35,845 nucleotides of DNA from Bacteroidales bacterium (GTDB taxonomy: Bacteria; Bacteroidota; Bacteroidia; Bacteroidales; F082). Position 1 is the stretch's first letter; the number at the start of each line of letters is the position of its first letter. The translations under genes and the position numbers were made by a program. The stretch is from assembly GCA_015709215.1 (NCBI GenBank), contig JACCQN010000034.1, forward strand, positions 1-35,845. Reading direction: 5' to 3'. The notes beneath the pieces were generated by a model, which was not told the DNA's origin, ran no database searches, and saw only the letters and a list, made by a program, of their open reading frames with translations. Below are positions 8,754-17,524 of this stretch, in pieces.

Positions 8754-8822
8754 TGCTTTAATCTGTTATTATATGCTTAACCGACAGATGCCGGAGACAA
8801 AGAATCAAGAAATTTTACAGGA

Positions 8823-9308
8823 TTAAAGCAGGTGGTGAGAAAGCTTAAGTTGTGAGCAGGCTATCAGGAATTTTAGGCCCTTGTTTAAAGTACCAGAATC
8901 ATCAGGTGCATCCGAAATGGCAGGTGTTGTACCTTCTTCAGCTAACGGAATAATTATTTCGTACACCCTGACAGCCAGCGTTAAAAAATGATTGAAAACA
9001 ATTTTTATATCTTGCAAATCAAATTCGGTAACGAGCTTTACATATTTGGTAAAATTCGTGCAACAAGTGCCAGTATCACTCTTATTTTGATTTACAGCAC
9101 AACAAGATTTCGATGAATCGGCAGCTAAAGTTTCGAGTTTGCAGGTCTTTCCCTGATGATCGCAGCTGGTATTTGAAGCAAATAAACTTCTTTCGAGAGT
9201 TTTTTGTGTGCTGCAATAATGAGCCTTAACTATAAGACCAACCGCGCCAATAAAGATAACGACAGCCATCATCAGAGCAAAAAATCTCATGTACCATATT
9301 TGATTCAT
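8823..9308 (-). CDS. Small membrane-anchored HYC/CC-type protein upstream of a metal TonB receptor
   Basis: Up to 161 residues with one N-terminal membrane segment or signal anchor (about 8-28). Next come HYC (30-32), single cysteines at 49 and 56, and Cys pairs at 69-70 and 82-83. The C-terminal part is amphipathic and ends in a short tail rather than a clear domain. This pattern matches what I know as the HYC_CC_PP family of Bacteroidetes, typically encoded next to metal-related TonB-dependent receptors; its biochemical role is unknown. A -7-like element (minus-strand TATTTTTG, 9313-9320) is so close to ATG 9308 that the in-frame ATG at 9290 (MRFFAL) may be the true start. The gene lies 69 nt ahead of the receptor, probably first in the operon. 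Metal binding by its cysteines is inferred. Confidence 0.72.
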   Translation of the reverse strand: MNQIWYMRFFALMMAVVIFIGAVGLIVKAHYCSTQKTLERSLFASNTSCDHQGKTCKLETLAADSSKSCCAVNQNKSDTGTCCTNFTKYVKLVTEFDLQDIKIVFNHFLTLAVRVYEIIIPLAEEGTTPAISDAPDDSGTLNKGLKFLIACSQLKLSHHLL

Positions 9309-9459
9309 GATACAAAAATAAATATTAGAATCCGAATAATCATTAAAAAATTCATACTTTCAACGTATTGTATTGATCTTTTGGTTGTTAAAAAATCTTA
9401 ATCAACCCTTAACATCAATCGAAAACGGTTGCAAGTTTATCTGAATTAGATAAAAGACC

Positions 9460-9467
9460 TATCTTTG
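9460..9467 (+). promoter_or_regulatory. Probable -7 element of the beta-oxidation operon
   Basis: TATCTTTG matches the Bacteroidetes TAnnTTTG element, 27 bp ahead of the ATG at 9494. The only clear upstream TTG (9429-9431) is spaced 28 bp away, longer than usual, so the -33 part is uncertain. The divergent region 9309-9459 also carries a possible minus-strand -7 element at 9313-9320. Confidence 0.5.
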
Positions 9468-9493
9468 GGCAACAAAAATAACAATTGTTTTTT

Positions 9494-10270
9494 ATGTCTG
9501 ATTTTAAGATTTTAACTATCGAGATAAATGATGGCATTGCCATTGTGGTAATCAATAGACCCGAGGCTCTTAATGCCCTCAATACATTATTTTTTGAAGA
9601 AATGGATCAGCTGGTTGCGCAGCTTTCGCAGGACGCAAATATCCGTGTGATGCTGATTACCGGAGAGGGTAAAGCCTTTGTGGCCGGAGCGGATATTGCC
9701 GAAATGGTAGATAAAAGTGCTGACGAAGGCTCGGCATTTGGCAGTCGTGGGCAGCAAACTTTTCGTTCACTCGAATTATTGCCATTTCCTGTAATAGCTG
9801 CTATCAATGGCTTTGCGCTTGGAGGCGGCCTCGAACTGGCTATGGCTTGCGATATTCGTATTGCTTCGGCAAAAGCCAAATTCGGGCAACCTGAAGTAAA
9901 TCTCGGACTTACGCCAGGTTTTGCAGGGACGCAACGCCTGCCTCGACTGGTAGGTCTTGGGAACGCCCTCTACCTGCTCACCTCTGCTGAAATGATCGAT
10001 GCCCAAACCGCCCTTCGGATGGGTTTGATTCAACAGCTTGTTGAGCCTGATCATTTGTTGGATGAAGCGCTTAAGCTTGCCGAAACCATTGCAAAAAAAG
10101 GACCACAGGCCGTAAGCAAGGTAAAAATGCTTGCCCACAAAGCCATGGAAACAGACCTGGAAACGGGTAGTGAACTGGAAGCCGAATATTTTGGATCGCT
10201 CTTTGGCGAAAATTCAGAAGGCCGCGAAGGCATGCAGGCCTTCCTGGAAAAAAGAAAACCAAACTGGTAA
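9494..10270 (+). CDS. Enoyl-CoA hydratase (crotonase family)
   Basis: A 258-residue crotonase, the typical length. I start at ATG 9494 (MSDFKIL) rather than the in-frame TTG at 9485, which would add three residues and sits nearer the -7 element. It has the oxyanion-hole segment FVAGADIAEM near 63, GGGLELAMACDI near 107 and FGQPEVNLGLTPGFAGTQRL near 129. Both catalytic glutamates of classical enoyl-CoA hydratase (the Glu of GGGLE and the Glu of QPE) are therefore present, unlike in the LiuC-like paralogue at 733. It would hydrate trans-2-enoyl-CoA to 3-hydroxyacyl-CoA. It is the first gene of the beta-oxidation operon, 25 nt before the 3-hydroxyacyl-CoA dehydrogenase gene. A crotonyl-CoA hydratase with short-chain preference is likely but not proven. 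Confidence 0.92.
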   Translation: MSDFKILTIEINDGIAIVVINRPEALNALNTLFFEEMDQLVAQLSQDANIRVMLITGEGKAFVAGADIAEMVDKSADEGSAFGSRGQQTFRSLELLPFPVIAAINGFALGGGLELAMACDIRIASAKAKFGQPEVNLGLTPGFAGTQRLPRLVGLGNALYLLTSAEMIDAQTALRMGLIQQLVEPDHLLDEALKLAETIAKKGPQAVSKVKMLAHKAMETDLETGSELEAEYFGSLFGENSEGREGMQAFLEKRKPNW

Positions 10271-10295
10271 ATAAACCCAAATAATAACAATCCTT

Positions 10296-11633
10296 ATGAC
10301 TTACGACGAACGCTTACAACAGGTTGCTGTGCTCGGCGCGGCAGGTAAAATGGGCAGTGGCATTCTGCTGCTCACCGCCGTGGAAATGACCGACATCAGC
10401 CTTAAACCTGAAAACAAAGGAAAAACTTTTGTGCTAAATGCTATCGACCTCTCGGATGAGGGATTGGCTGGATTGATAGACTATCTGCGCGTGCAAGTGC
10501 TTAAAATTGCAGAGAAAAAAACAGTCTGGCTCAGGCAAATGTATGCCGACAGAGCCGATCTGATCGAAAACTTTGACATCATCGATCAATATGTGAATGA
10601 TGTGATCCAGTTGGTGCGGCCTACTACAGCCATAGAAACGGCTTACCGTTCCAGTATTGTTTTTGAAGCTGTGACTGAAAATAAAGACCTTAAGGTTAAA
10701 ATCCTCAAACAGATTGACGAAAATAACCCCAATAAACCCTGGTATTTTACAAACACTTCTTCCGTACCGATTCATCTGATAGAATCGGAAGCAGCATTAA
10801 AGGGCAGGGTGCTTGGATTCCATTTTTACAATCCACCAGCGGTGCAAAAATTGGTGGAACTGATCGTTACACCCAACAGCCAGCCCGAAATGAAACAATT
10901 TGCGCTTGACTACGCCAAAGCGCTTCGTAAAGTGGTAGTACCCAGCAATGACGTTGCCGGCTTTATTGGCAACGGCCATTTTATGCGAGATGCTTTATAT
11001 GGTATCAATCAGGCACTGGAACTGGCTAAAAACAGGCCTTTTTATGAAGCAGTTTATATGATCAACAAAGTGAGTCAGGACTTTTTGGTTCGGCCAATGG
11101 GGATTTTTCAGCTGATTGATTATGTGGGTATTGATGTGGTACAATTTATCATGAAAGTGATGAATCCTCACATGACAGATGAAGACCTTCACAGCCCGAT
11201 ACTGGATCAATTGATGGAACTTGGCGTAAAAGGCGGACAGCAATCAAGTGGCGCACAAAAGGACGGTTTCCTGAAATACGAAAAAGGCGTTATCACAGCT
11301 GTTTACGACATCAACAAACAGGCCTATATTGCTGTGGATGAATTTGCTGCCTCCTGCGATCAGGAACTGGGAGAGCTGCCGGCAGGCCATAAACCCTGGA
11401 AAGCTGCGGTTCGCATTGCCGACAAAGACAGTCATTTTGGCCCTTATTTCGAAGCCCTGAAGCAAACAAATACCTTGGGCGCTAAACTGGCAGTAAAATA
11501 CGGACAAAACTCCGATGCCATCGGGCGCAAGCTTGTGAGCGACGGTGTGGCTAATCAAGAGGCAGATGTGAACACAGTGATGCTTACCGGCTTCTTTCAC
11601 GCCTACGGACCTATCAACAATTATTTCGCCTAA
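10296..11633 (+). CDS. 3-Hydroxyacyl-CoA dehydrogenase, NAD-binding
   Basis: A 445-residue protein, longer than single-function bacterial enzymes of about 285 residues. The N-terminal Rossmann fold has VLGAAGKMGSGI, with the GxxGxxG glycines at 14, 17 and 20. The catalytic histidine segment is GFHFYNPPAVQKLVELI (about 173-190), and the dimer/C-terminal 3HCDH domain follows with PMGIFQLIDYVGIDV. An extra helical region of about 130 residues at the C-terminus corresponds to a second, partly diverged 3HCDH-like repeat. It would oxidise 3-hydroxyacyl-CoA with NAD+ as the third step of the beta-oxidation spiral. The preceding gene is the hydratase and the next gene (19 nt on) the thiolase. It is not fused to the hydratase as in FadB/FadJ; the operon supplies the activities as separate chains. 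Confidence 0.88.
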   Translation: MTYDERLQQVAVLGAAGKMGSGILLLTAVEMTDISLKPENKGKTFVLNAIDLSDEGLAGLIDYLRVQVLKIAEKKTVWLRQMYADRADLIENFDIIDQYVNDVIQLVRPTTAIETAYRSSIVFEAVTENKDLKVKILKQIDENNPNKPWYFTNTSSVPIHLIESEAALKGRVLGFHFYNPPAVQKLVELIVTPNSQPEMKQFALDYAKALRKVVVPSNDVAGFIGNGHFMRDALYGINQALELAKNRPFYEAVYMINKVSQDFLVRPMGIFQLIDYVGIDVVQFIMKVMNPHMTDEDLHSPILDQLMELGVKGGQQSSGAQKDGFLKYEKGVITAVYDINKQAYIAVDEFAASCDQELGELPAGHKPWKAAVRIADKDSHFGPYFEALKQTNTLGAKLAVKYGQNSDAIGRKLVSDGVANQEADVNTVMLTGFFHAYGPINNYFA

Positions 11634-11651
11634 CGCAAAAAACTGAACATC

Positions 11652-12887
11652 ATGCAGAAAAAACTCTATATGACAGCCGGTTTCAATACGGTATCACTCG
11701 GAACCGGCCGTAAAGAATTCAATCCTAAAAAAGAACGTCCCGGCATTGAGCACTACATCAGCGAAGCCGGCAAAGGTGTTGTGAAGCAAATTGGCGATGC
11801 CAACAAAATTGACGAAACGGTGATTGGCAATTTTATGGCAGCCCGTTTCAACAAGCAGGCTCATTTAGGTGGTTTTGCAGGCTTGGTTGACGACAAGCTC
11901 GAATATAAACCTTCATTAAGAGTGGAAGGCGCTTGTGCTTCAGGGGGCCTGTCGCTCATCAGTGCCATGCGCTCGGTGCTGGCAGGCACAGCCGAAGTAG
12001 CCCTTTCGCTTGGCGTGGAAGTTCAAAATACTGTAAAAGCAATCTATGGTGCTGACATTCTGGCCGGTGCCGGCTGGTTTCAGAATCGTAAAACAGGTCA
12101 TGCCTTTTTCTTTCCAGGGCAGTTCTCGGATCGCGCAGGGGTGTATTATCAAAAATATGGTTACGATTACGCCCGTGCCGGAATGCGGCAATGGTTTGTC
12201 AATGCCATTGAAAATGCCCGTCTCGATCCGAAAGCACAGGAACACCATAATACAACAGCTGATCTTGCAGGTTTTTATGATAAAATGAAACCCAATGGAA
12301 AAACCTTTGTTGATCACCTCAACGTACTCGACTGCTCCAAAGTTTCTGATGGCGCTTCCGGGATTCTTGTAAGCTCAGAAGAAGGATTGCAAAAGCTGGG
12401 CATCGACAAATCTCAAGCCGTTGAAATTACCGGCTGGGCTCAGGTAACGCGTAATATCACCAAAGATCCTGTTGATCCTGTGGAACTCACCACTATCAAA
12501 AAAGCAGCTGAAAAGGCTTTGGCTATGGCCGAAATCACTTTGGATCAAGTGGCAACAATTGAAACACATGACTGTTTCAGCATAGCGGGTCTGCTGGCTG
12601 TTGAGGCACTTGGGCTGGCCGAAAAAGGCAGAGGAGCTGAGTATGTGTCTGATGGAAACACAGCCCGCAATGGAGCCATGCCTATGAACACTACCGGCGG
12701 ATTGATCGGCTGGGGACATCCAACAGGTGCCACAGGTGTACATCAGGCTGTTACCATTTGGCAACAGCTGACTGGAAATGCCGGACAAGCGCAGATTGAC
12801 ATCCATGCAGACCGGCCATATGGTATGACCATCAATATGGGTGGCGATGATGTGACAGTTGTTGCCATAGTTTACAAAAGAGGATAA
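11652..12887 (+). CDS. Thiolase family protein, SCP2-thiolase-like acetyl-CoA acyltransferase
   Basis: A 411-residue thiolase fold. The acyl-accepting nucleophile is C95 in VEGACASGG. The second active-site set is of the SCP2-thiolase type: THDCF with C308, and GWGHPTGATG with H356. The classical degradative thiolases' late C-terminal CxG motif is absent; the end reads NMGGDDVTVVAIVYKRG. By family knowledge such enzymes use the HDCF cysteine as the acid/base instead, so loss of the C-terminal cysteine need not mean loss of activity. It would cleave 3-ketoacyl-CoA with CoA, completing the spiral with its neighbours. It is 19 nt after the dehydrogenase gene. Nothing here decides chain length or whether it runs in the biosynthetic direction. 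Confidence 0.86.
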   Translation: MQKKLYMTAGFNTVSLGTGRKEFNPKKERPGIEHYISEAGKGVVKQIGDANKIDETVIGNFMAARFNKQAHLGGFAGLVDDKLEYKPSLRVEGACASGGLSLISAMRSVLAGTAEVALSLGVEVQNTVKAIYGADILAGAGWFQNRKTGHAFFFPGQFSDRAGVYYQKYGYDYARAGMRQWFVNAIENARLDPKAQEHHNTTADLAGFYDKMKPNGKTFVDHLNVLDCSKVSDGASGILVSSEEGLQKLGIDKSQAVEITGWAQVTRNITKDPVDPVELTTIKKAAEKALAMAEITLDQVATIETHDCFSIAGLLAVEALGLAEKGRGAEYVSDGNTARNGAMPMNTTGGLIGWGHPTGATGVHQAVTIWQQLTGNAGQAQIDIHADRPYGMTINMGGDDVTVVAIVYKRG

Positions 12888-12907
12888 CAAACTAAAAATC
12901 ATAGCTT

Positions 12908-13573
12908 ATGAAAAAATTTGCAGTTGTTTTAGCTGGTTGTGGCGTTCATGATGGTGCTGAAATTCACGAAGCCACCCTGGCAATGCTGGCCATTGCTCAG
13001 GCAGGAGCCGAATACCAATGCTTCGCTCCGGATATTGAACAGCACCATGTGATTAACCATCTCACCGGAGAAGAAATGCCCGAAAAACGAAATGTACTCA
13101 TTGAAGCAGCCCGGATTGCCCGTGGGAATATCAAACCATTGAGCGAATTTAAGGAAACGGATTTCGATGCTATCCTTTTCCCGGGCGGATTTGGTGCGGC
13201 CAAAAACCTTTCTACTGTTGCTTTTGACGGTGCCAATGCAAAAGTAAATCCCGAAGTGGAACACGCCATCAGGGCGATGAATGCCGCCCAAAAACCCATT
13301 GGCGCTATGTGTATTTCACCCACTTTTGTTGTAAAAGTACTCGGAGAAGTAGATGTGACCATCGGTAACGATCAGGGTATGATAGATGTAATCGAAAGTA
13401 TGGGAGGCATGCACGTGCAAACCGAACATGGTGATGTGGTTTATGATGCATCCAATATGGTTTTTACAACGCCCTGCTATATGCTCGAAGCCACCATTAC
13501 CGACATTTGGGACGGCGCCTATAATTTGGTAGATGCTATGATGAAAAGTATGAACGGCGAGGTTAAGGAATAA
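12908..13573 (+). CDS. elbB: ElbB-like DJ-1/PfpI superfamily protein (isoprenoid-biosynthesis-associated glyoxalase)
   Basis: 221 residues, close to the E. coli ElbB length. It begins KKFAVVLAGCGVHDGAEIHEA and continues with HLTGEEMPEKRNVLIEAARIARG, then FPGGFGAAKNLS. All of these line up with ElbB as I remember it. The nucleophile-elbow cysteine is C135 in AMCISP. ElbB has been reported as a glyoxalase-like enzyme and was linked historically to isoprenoid synthesis; its cellular job is unsettled. Here it sits 20 nt after the thiolase gene and 7 nt before a flavoprotein gene, inside a beta-oxidation operon. That position hints at a role against reactive carbonyl or CoA-thioester by-products, but this is speculation. 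The gene call is firm, the function less so. Confidence 0.88.
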   Translation: MKKFAVVLAGCGVHDGAEIHEATLAMLAIAQAGAEYQCFAPDIEQHHVINHLTGEEMPEKRNVLIEAARIARGNIKPLSEFKETDFDAILFPGGFGAAKNLSTVAFDGANAKVNPEVEHAIRAMNAAQKPIGAMCISPTFVVKVLGEVDVTIGNDQGMIDVIESMGGMHVQTEHGDVVYDASNMVFTTPCYMLEATITDIWDGAYNLVDAMMKSMNGEVKE

Positions 13574-13580
13574 TTCTTAT

Positions 13581-14522
13581 ATGATCACTTCGCTTTTTGG
13601 TATAAAGTACCCTATCATACAAGCTGGCATGATCTGGTGCAGCGGCTGGAAACTGGCATCTGCGGTGAGCGATGCAGGAGGTCTGGGGCTCATCGGTGCC
13701 GGTTCGATGTATCCGGAGGTGCTCGAATCGCACATTCGAAAATGCAAAGCCGCCACCAGCAAGCCGTTTGGCGTGAATGTTCCTCTACTCTATCCGCAAA
13801 CTGATGAGCTGGTACAAATCATTTTGCGCGAAGAAGTGCCTATTGTGTTCACTTCGGCAGGAAACCCGGCTAAATATACCAGTCAGCTCAAGGCAGCAGG
13901 AGTCACAGTGGTGCATGTTATTGCCAATCAAAAGTTTGCCCTCAAAGCAGAGGAGGCCGGTGTGGATGCCATTGTAGCTGAAGGCTTTGAAGCCGGAGGA
14001 CATAACGGCATCGAAGAAACCACCACCATGACTTTGATTCCTTTGATCAGGCAAACTGTTAGCATTCCGGTGATTGCTGCCGGCGGAATAGCAACCGGCC
14101 GACAAATGTTGGCTGCTTTTGCTCTAGGAGCTGATGGGGTACAGCTAGGCACACGCTTTGCCGCTGCAGAAGAATCGTCGGCACATCAAGCATTTAAACA
14201 AGCTATTCTGGAAGCTGGTGATGGCGCTACGGACCTGACAATGAAACAGCTCGTTCCGGTTAGGTTGCTAAAAAATAGTTTTTATAAACAGGTTAAATCT
14301 GCAGAACTTGCCGGAGCTGATCGGGAAGTTTTAAAAGAATTACTTGGAAGAGCACGGGCAAAAAAAGGCATGTTTGAGGGAGATCTCGATGAAGGAGAAC
14401 TGGAAATAGGACAGGTGGCAGCACTCATCCATGAAGTGAAATCAGCAGCAGCCATAATGGAAGAAATTATTGAAGATTACACTAAAGCAAAAGATGAAAT
14501 ACACTATCTTACCATAGGGTAG
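13581..14522 (+). CDS. Nitronate monooxygenase / 2-nitropropane dioxygenase-like FMN protein
   Basis: A 313-residue TIM-barrel protein of the NPD/FabK-like family. It has the N-terminal YPIIQAGMIWCSG, a VNVPLLYP segment, the EAGGHNG motif near residue 138 (with the candidate catalytic His), AAGGIATGRQM near 165 and GADGVQLGTRFAAAEES near 183, which together form the FMN phosphate site. Family members oxidise alkyl nitronates, or act as enoyl-reductases (FabK) or as other flavin enzymes on CoA or ACP esters. The location between ElbB and an acyl-CoA dehydrogenase, all in one operon, makes an acyl-CoA-related redox role more plausible than nitroalkane detoxification. Sequence alone does not separate these. 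The start is 7 nt after the elbB stop, implying coupling. Confidence 0.82.
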   Translation: MITSLFGIKYPIIQAGMIWCSGWKLASAVSDAGGLGLIGAGSMYPEVLESHIRKCKAATSKPFGVNVPLLYPQTDELVQIILREEVPIVFTSAGNPAKYTSQLKAAGVTVVHVIANQKFALKAEEAGVDAIVAEGFEAGGHNGIEETTTMTLIPLIRQTVSIPVIAAGGIATGRQMLAAFALGADGVQLGTRFAAAEESSAHQAFKQAILEAGDGATDLTMKQLVPVRLLKNSFYKQVKSAELAGADREVLKELLGRARAKKGMFEGDLDEGELEIGQVAALIHEVKSAAAIMEEIIEDYTKAKDEIHYLTIG

Positions 14523-14558
14523 AAAAATAAATTAATACTAATTAAGACAAATAACACC

Positions 14559-15698
14559 ATGAATTTTGAATTAACCGAAGAGCAGCTGATGATACAGCAA
14601 GCCGCCCGCGACTATGCACAGCGCGAGCTGATTAAAGATGTTATCGAACGCGACAACAAGGCCGAATTCCCGACTCAACATGTAAAAAATCTGGCAGAGC
14701 TGGGTTTTATGGGTATCATGACCGATCCAAAATATGATGGAAGCGGCATGGATACTGTATCGTATGTGCTTGCCATGGAAGAATTAAGCAAAGTAGATGC
14801 CTCTACCAGTGTGATCGTTTCGGTAAATAATTCGCTGGTGTGCTATGGCGTGGAAGCTTTTGCCACAGAAGAACAAAAACAGAAATACCTTAAACCCCTT
14901 GCCAGCGGTTCGATTCTTGGTGCTTTTCTTTTATCGGAGCCGGAAGCCGGATCAGATGCTACCAGCCAACGCACAATAGCCGAAGATAAAGGCGAGTATT
15001 ATTTGGTTAATGGCACAAAAAACTGGATCACCAATGGCAACTCTGCCTCAACGTATATTCTGATTGCCCAAACACATCCGGAGAAAAAACACAAAGGCAT
15101 CAACGCTTTTATAGTGGAAAGAAACAGCCCGGGAATTACCGTAGGCCCTCATGAAGACAAAATGGGGATGCGCAGCTCCGATACCCATTCGATAATGTTT
15201 AACGACGTAAAGGTTCCGAAAGAAAATCGTATTGGTGAAGACGGTTTTGGTTTTAAGTTTGCCATGAAAGTACTCGAAGGTGGTCGTATTGGCATTGCCG
15301 CACAAGCATTGGGACTGGCTTCGGGGGCATTGGAAAGATCCATCGCCTATGCCAAGGAGCGCAAGGCTTTTGGAACAGAAATAGCCAATCATCAGGCTAT
15401 TGCCTTTAAGTTGGCCGATATGGCTGTGAAAGTGGAAAACGCACGTCATCTTTGCCTTAAAGCAGCCTGGCTCAAGGATCAGGGAAAACCTTATGGCGTA
15501 GCCAGCGCGATGGCCAAACAATACGCAGCCGATATTGCCATGGAAGTAACAACAGAAGCTGTGCAGATTCATGGCGGTTATGGTTATGTTAAAGAATACC
15601 ATGTGGAACGCCTGATGCGTGAAGCCAAGCTGACACAGATTTATGAGGGAACATCCGAGATACAGAAAATTGTGATTTCGAGGGATTTGCTGAAGTAA
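14559..15698 (+). CDS. Acyl-CoA dehydrogenase, butyryl-/short-chain type
   Basis: A 379-residue dehydrogenase with LSEPEAGSDA (about 127), NGTKNWITNGN, RKAFGTEI and the terminal IYEGTSEIQKIVISR. The EGT glutamate (about E363) is the standard SCAD catalytic base. It is similar in layout to the dehydrogenase at 3547, but closer to the butyryl-CoA dehydrogenase group in its LEGGRIGIAAQALG helix-G segment. It would catalyse the first beta-oxidation step, so this operon contains the full four-reaction spiral plus two accessory proteins. The upstream gap is 36 nt with no terminator visible. No etfAB genes are adjacent, so its electron acceptor flavoprotein must be encoded elsewhere. Confidence 0.9.
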   Translation: MNFELTEEQLMIQQAARDYAQRELIKDVIERDNKAEFPTQHVKNLAELGFMGIMTDPKYDGSGMDTVSYVLAMEELSKVDASTSVIVSVNNSLVCYGVEAFATEEQKQKYLKPLASGSILGAFLLSEPEAGSDATSQRTIAEDKGEYYLVNGTKNWITNGNSASTYILIAQTHPEKKHKGINAFIVERNSPGITVGPHEDKMGMRSSDTHSIMFNDVKVPKENRIGEDGFGFKFAMKVLEGGRIGIAAQALGLASGALERSIAYAKERKAFGTEIANHQAIAFKLADMAVKVENARHLCLKAAWLKDQGKPYGVASAMAKQYAADIAMEVTTEAVQIHGGYGYVKEYHVERLMREAKLTQIYEGTSEIQKIVISRDLLK

Positions 15699-15722
15699 AA
15701 CCCTGTGGATTAATTTTTTAGA

Positions 15723-15759
15723 GGCTGCTGCATCTAGCAGCCAAACTTTGATACCTTTG
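15723..15759 (+). promoter_or_regulatory. Hairpin plus -7 element upstream of the SulP gene
   Basis: GGCTGCT (15723-15729) pairs perfectly with AGCAGCC (15736-15742) around a 6-nt loop. It is followed by TACCTTTG (15752-15759), a TAnnTTTG match 22 bp ahead of the SulP start. The hairpin is not followed by a T-tract, so it does not look like a standard terminator for the operon upstream. It may be an operator or a chance stem. Confidence 0.45.
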
Positions 15760-15781
15760 CGCCACTGATTCCTTTTGAGCT

Positions 15782-17467
15782 ATGAACACAAAACCATGGA
15801 AGGATTCGGTGGCGCAAGTATTTCATCCCAAGCTTCTTACGACCATCCGTACCTATACGCGAGAGCAGTTTATTGCCGATTTGATTGCCGGCATTATCGT
15901 TGGTGTAGTAGCCCTGCCCTTAGCCATTGCCTTTGGAATTGCCTCCGGTGTTTCACCCGAGCGCGGATTAATCACAGCAGTGATAGCGGGTTTTCTGATC
16001 TCAGCTCTGGGCGGCAGTAAGGTGCAGATTGGCGGCCCAACGGGTGCGTTTATCGTGATAGTGTATGGCATCGTAGAGCAGTATGGTGTTGATGGACTGA
16101 TCATTGCCACCATTATGGCGGGTGTAATTTTGGTGATCATGGGCGTGTTAAAACTCGGCACCCTGATTCGTTTTATGCCCTACCCTATTGTGGTGGGCTT
16201 TACGAGTGGTATCGCCATTGTGATTTTCTCCTCACAGATGAAAGACCTATTTGGTTTACAGACCACAGCCGCTGTTCCGGCAGATTTTCTGGACAAATGG
16301 CAGTTTTATTTCCTCCATTTTGATGTCGTAAACTGGTATGCCCTGGCATTGGGAGTCGCCACAGTAGGGATTATCGCCTGGTGGCCCAAAGTGAATAAAC
16401 GCATCCCCGGCACCCTGATTGCGTTGCTACTCACCACTCTGGCAACCACCTTTTGGGAAATTCCTGTCGAAACCATCGGAAGTCGTTTTGGAGCTATCAG
16501 CGGCGGATTGCCAGCGCCAAAGTTGCCACAAATCAGCTTCGACACCTTCAGGCAGTTGCTGGCACCAGCCTTTACCATTGCGATTTTGGGAGCTATCGAA
16601 TCCTTACTTTCGGCCATGGTAGCCGATGGCGCCACAGGTGGAAGACACCGCTCCAACACCGAATTAATTGGACAAGGAATTGCCAATATCATCACTCCGT
16701 TTTTTGGAGGAATACCGGCAACAGGTGCGATAGCCCGCACCATGACCAATATCCGCAATGGCGGTAAAACGCCGGTGGCAGGGATGATACATGCCGTGGT
16801 ACTGCTGCTGATTATGTTGTTTTTTGGCCGCTTTGCCCGGCTTATCCCCATGAGTACACTGGCCGGCATTTTGGTGGTAGTGGCTTATAATATGAGCGAA
16901 TGGCGTTCGTTTAAAGCCCTGTTTAACAACAGCAAAAGCGATGTAGCAGTATTGCTTACCACCTTTTTGCTTACCGTGCTGATCGACTTAACGGTAGCCA
17001 TACAGTTTGGGTTGTTGCTAGCTGTGTTACTCTTCCTGAAACGTGTAATCGAGACTACGGATGTGGCTGTGTTGAATATGGAAGTAGAAGCCGAGAATAA
17101 AGACCTGACTGATGAAGGCGAAAGTCTGCAAATACCCAAAGGTGTGGAAGTGTTTGAGGTGAATGGCCCTTTCTTTTTTGGCATTGCCAATAAGTTTGAA
17201 GAAGCCGAAAAACTCACACGTGAAAAGCCAAAAGTGCGCATTATCCGGCTAAGGCGGGTTCCTTTTATCGACTCAACAGGCTTGAGCAACCTCAAGGCAT
17301 TTATCCACAGGGCCGAACGAAACGGCATACAGATTATCTTTTCCGGTGCCGGCCCAAAGTTGCTGGCCAGCCTAAGCAAAGCAGGCATACTGCAAGCCTT
17401 GGGTGAGGCAAATAATTGTAGTGATATACAATCGGCTCTTGAAAGGGCAAAAGAGGTTTTGAAATAA
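15782..17467 (+). CDS. SulP (SLC26) family inorganic anion transporter with STAS domain
   Basis: A 561-residue inner-membrane transporter. Residues about 30-435 contain the roughly 10-14 hydrophobic segments of the SulP core, with the signature AFGIASGVSPERGLITAVIAGFLISALGG-like block near 50-80 (seen as VALPLAIAFGIASGVSPE) and PTGAFIV near 87. The cytoplasmic C-terminal STAS domain (about 445-555) has VFEVNGPFFFGIANKF and FIDSTGLSNL, the switch-loop motif shared with anti-sigma antagonists. Members carry sulfate, bicarbonate or other anions, and the substrate cannot be told here. No carbonic anhydrase gene is adjacent, so bicarbonate transport has no contextual support. It appears monocistronic, with a -7 element immediately upstream. 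Confidence 0.93.
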   Translation: MNTKPWKDSVAQVFHPKLLTTIRTYTREQFIADLIAGIIVGVVALPLAIAFGIASGVSPERGLITAVIAGFLISALGGSKVQIGGPTGAFIVIVYGIVEQYGVDGLIIATIMAGVILVIMGVLKLGTLIRFMPYPIVVGFTSGIAIVIFSSQMKDLFGLQTTAAVPADFLDKWQFYFLHFDVVNWYALALGVATVGIIAWWPKVNKRIPGTLIALLLTTLATTFWEIPVETIGSRFGAISGGLPAPKLPQISFDTFRQLLAPAFTIAILGAIESLLSAMVADGATGGRHRSNTELIGQGIANIITPFFGGIPATGAIARTMTNIRNGGKTPVAGMIHAVVLLLIMLFFGRFARLIPMSTLAGILVVVAYNMSEWRSFKALFNNSKSDVAVLLTTFLLTVLIDLTVAIQFGLLLAVLLFLKRVIETTDVAVLNMEVEAENKDLTDEGESLQIPKGVEVFEVNGPFFFGIANKFEEAEKLTREKPKVRIIRLRRVPFIDSTGLSNLKAFIHRAERNGIQIIFSGAGPKLLASLSKAGILQALGEANNCSDIQSALERAKEVLK

Positions 17468-17492
17468 GCGGGTAAAACAATCGCTTAATTTG

Positions 17493-17524
17493 TTGAACGC
17501 TTAAAGCATTTTTTCATAACTTTG
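17493..17524 (+). promoter_or_regulatory. Bacteroidetes-type promoter of the T9SS-protein gene
   Basis: TTG (17493-17495), a 21-bp spacer and TAACTTTG (17517-17524) fit the -33/-7 layout well. Initiation would fall near 17531, leaving a leader of about 205 nt before ATG 17739. I found no riboswitch or conserved fold in that leader. Confidence 0.6.

Noticed and set aside
15048-15602. Minus-strand gene of 184 codons inside the acyl-CoA dehydrogenase
   Set aside because: Shadow frame; the plus-strand protein is intact and recognised.
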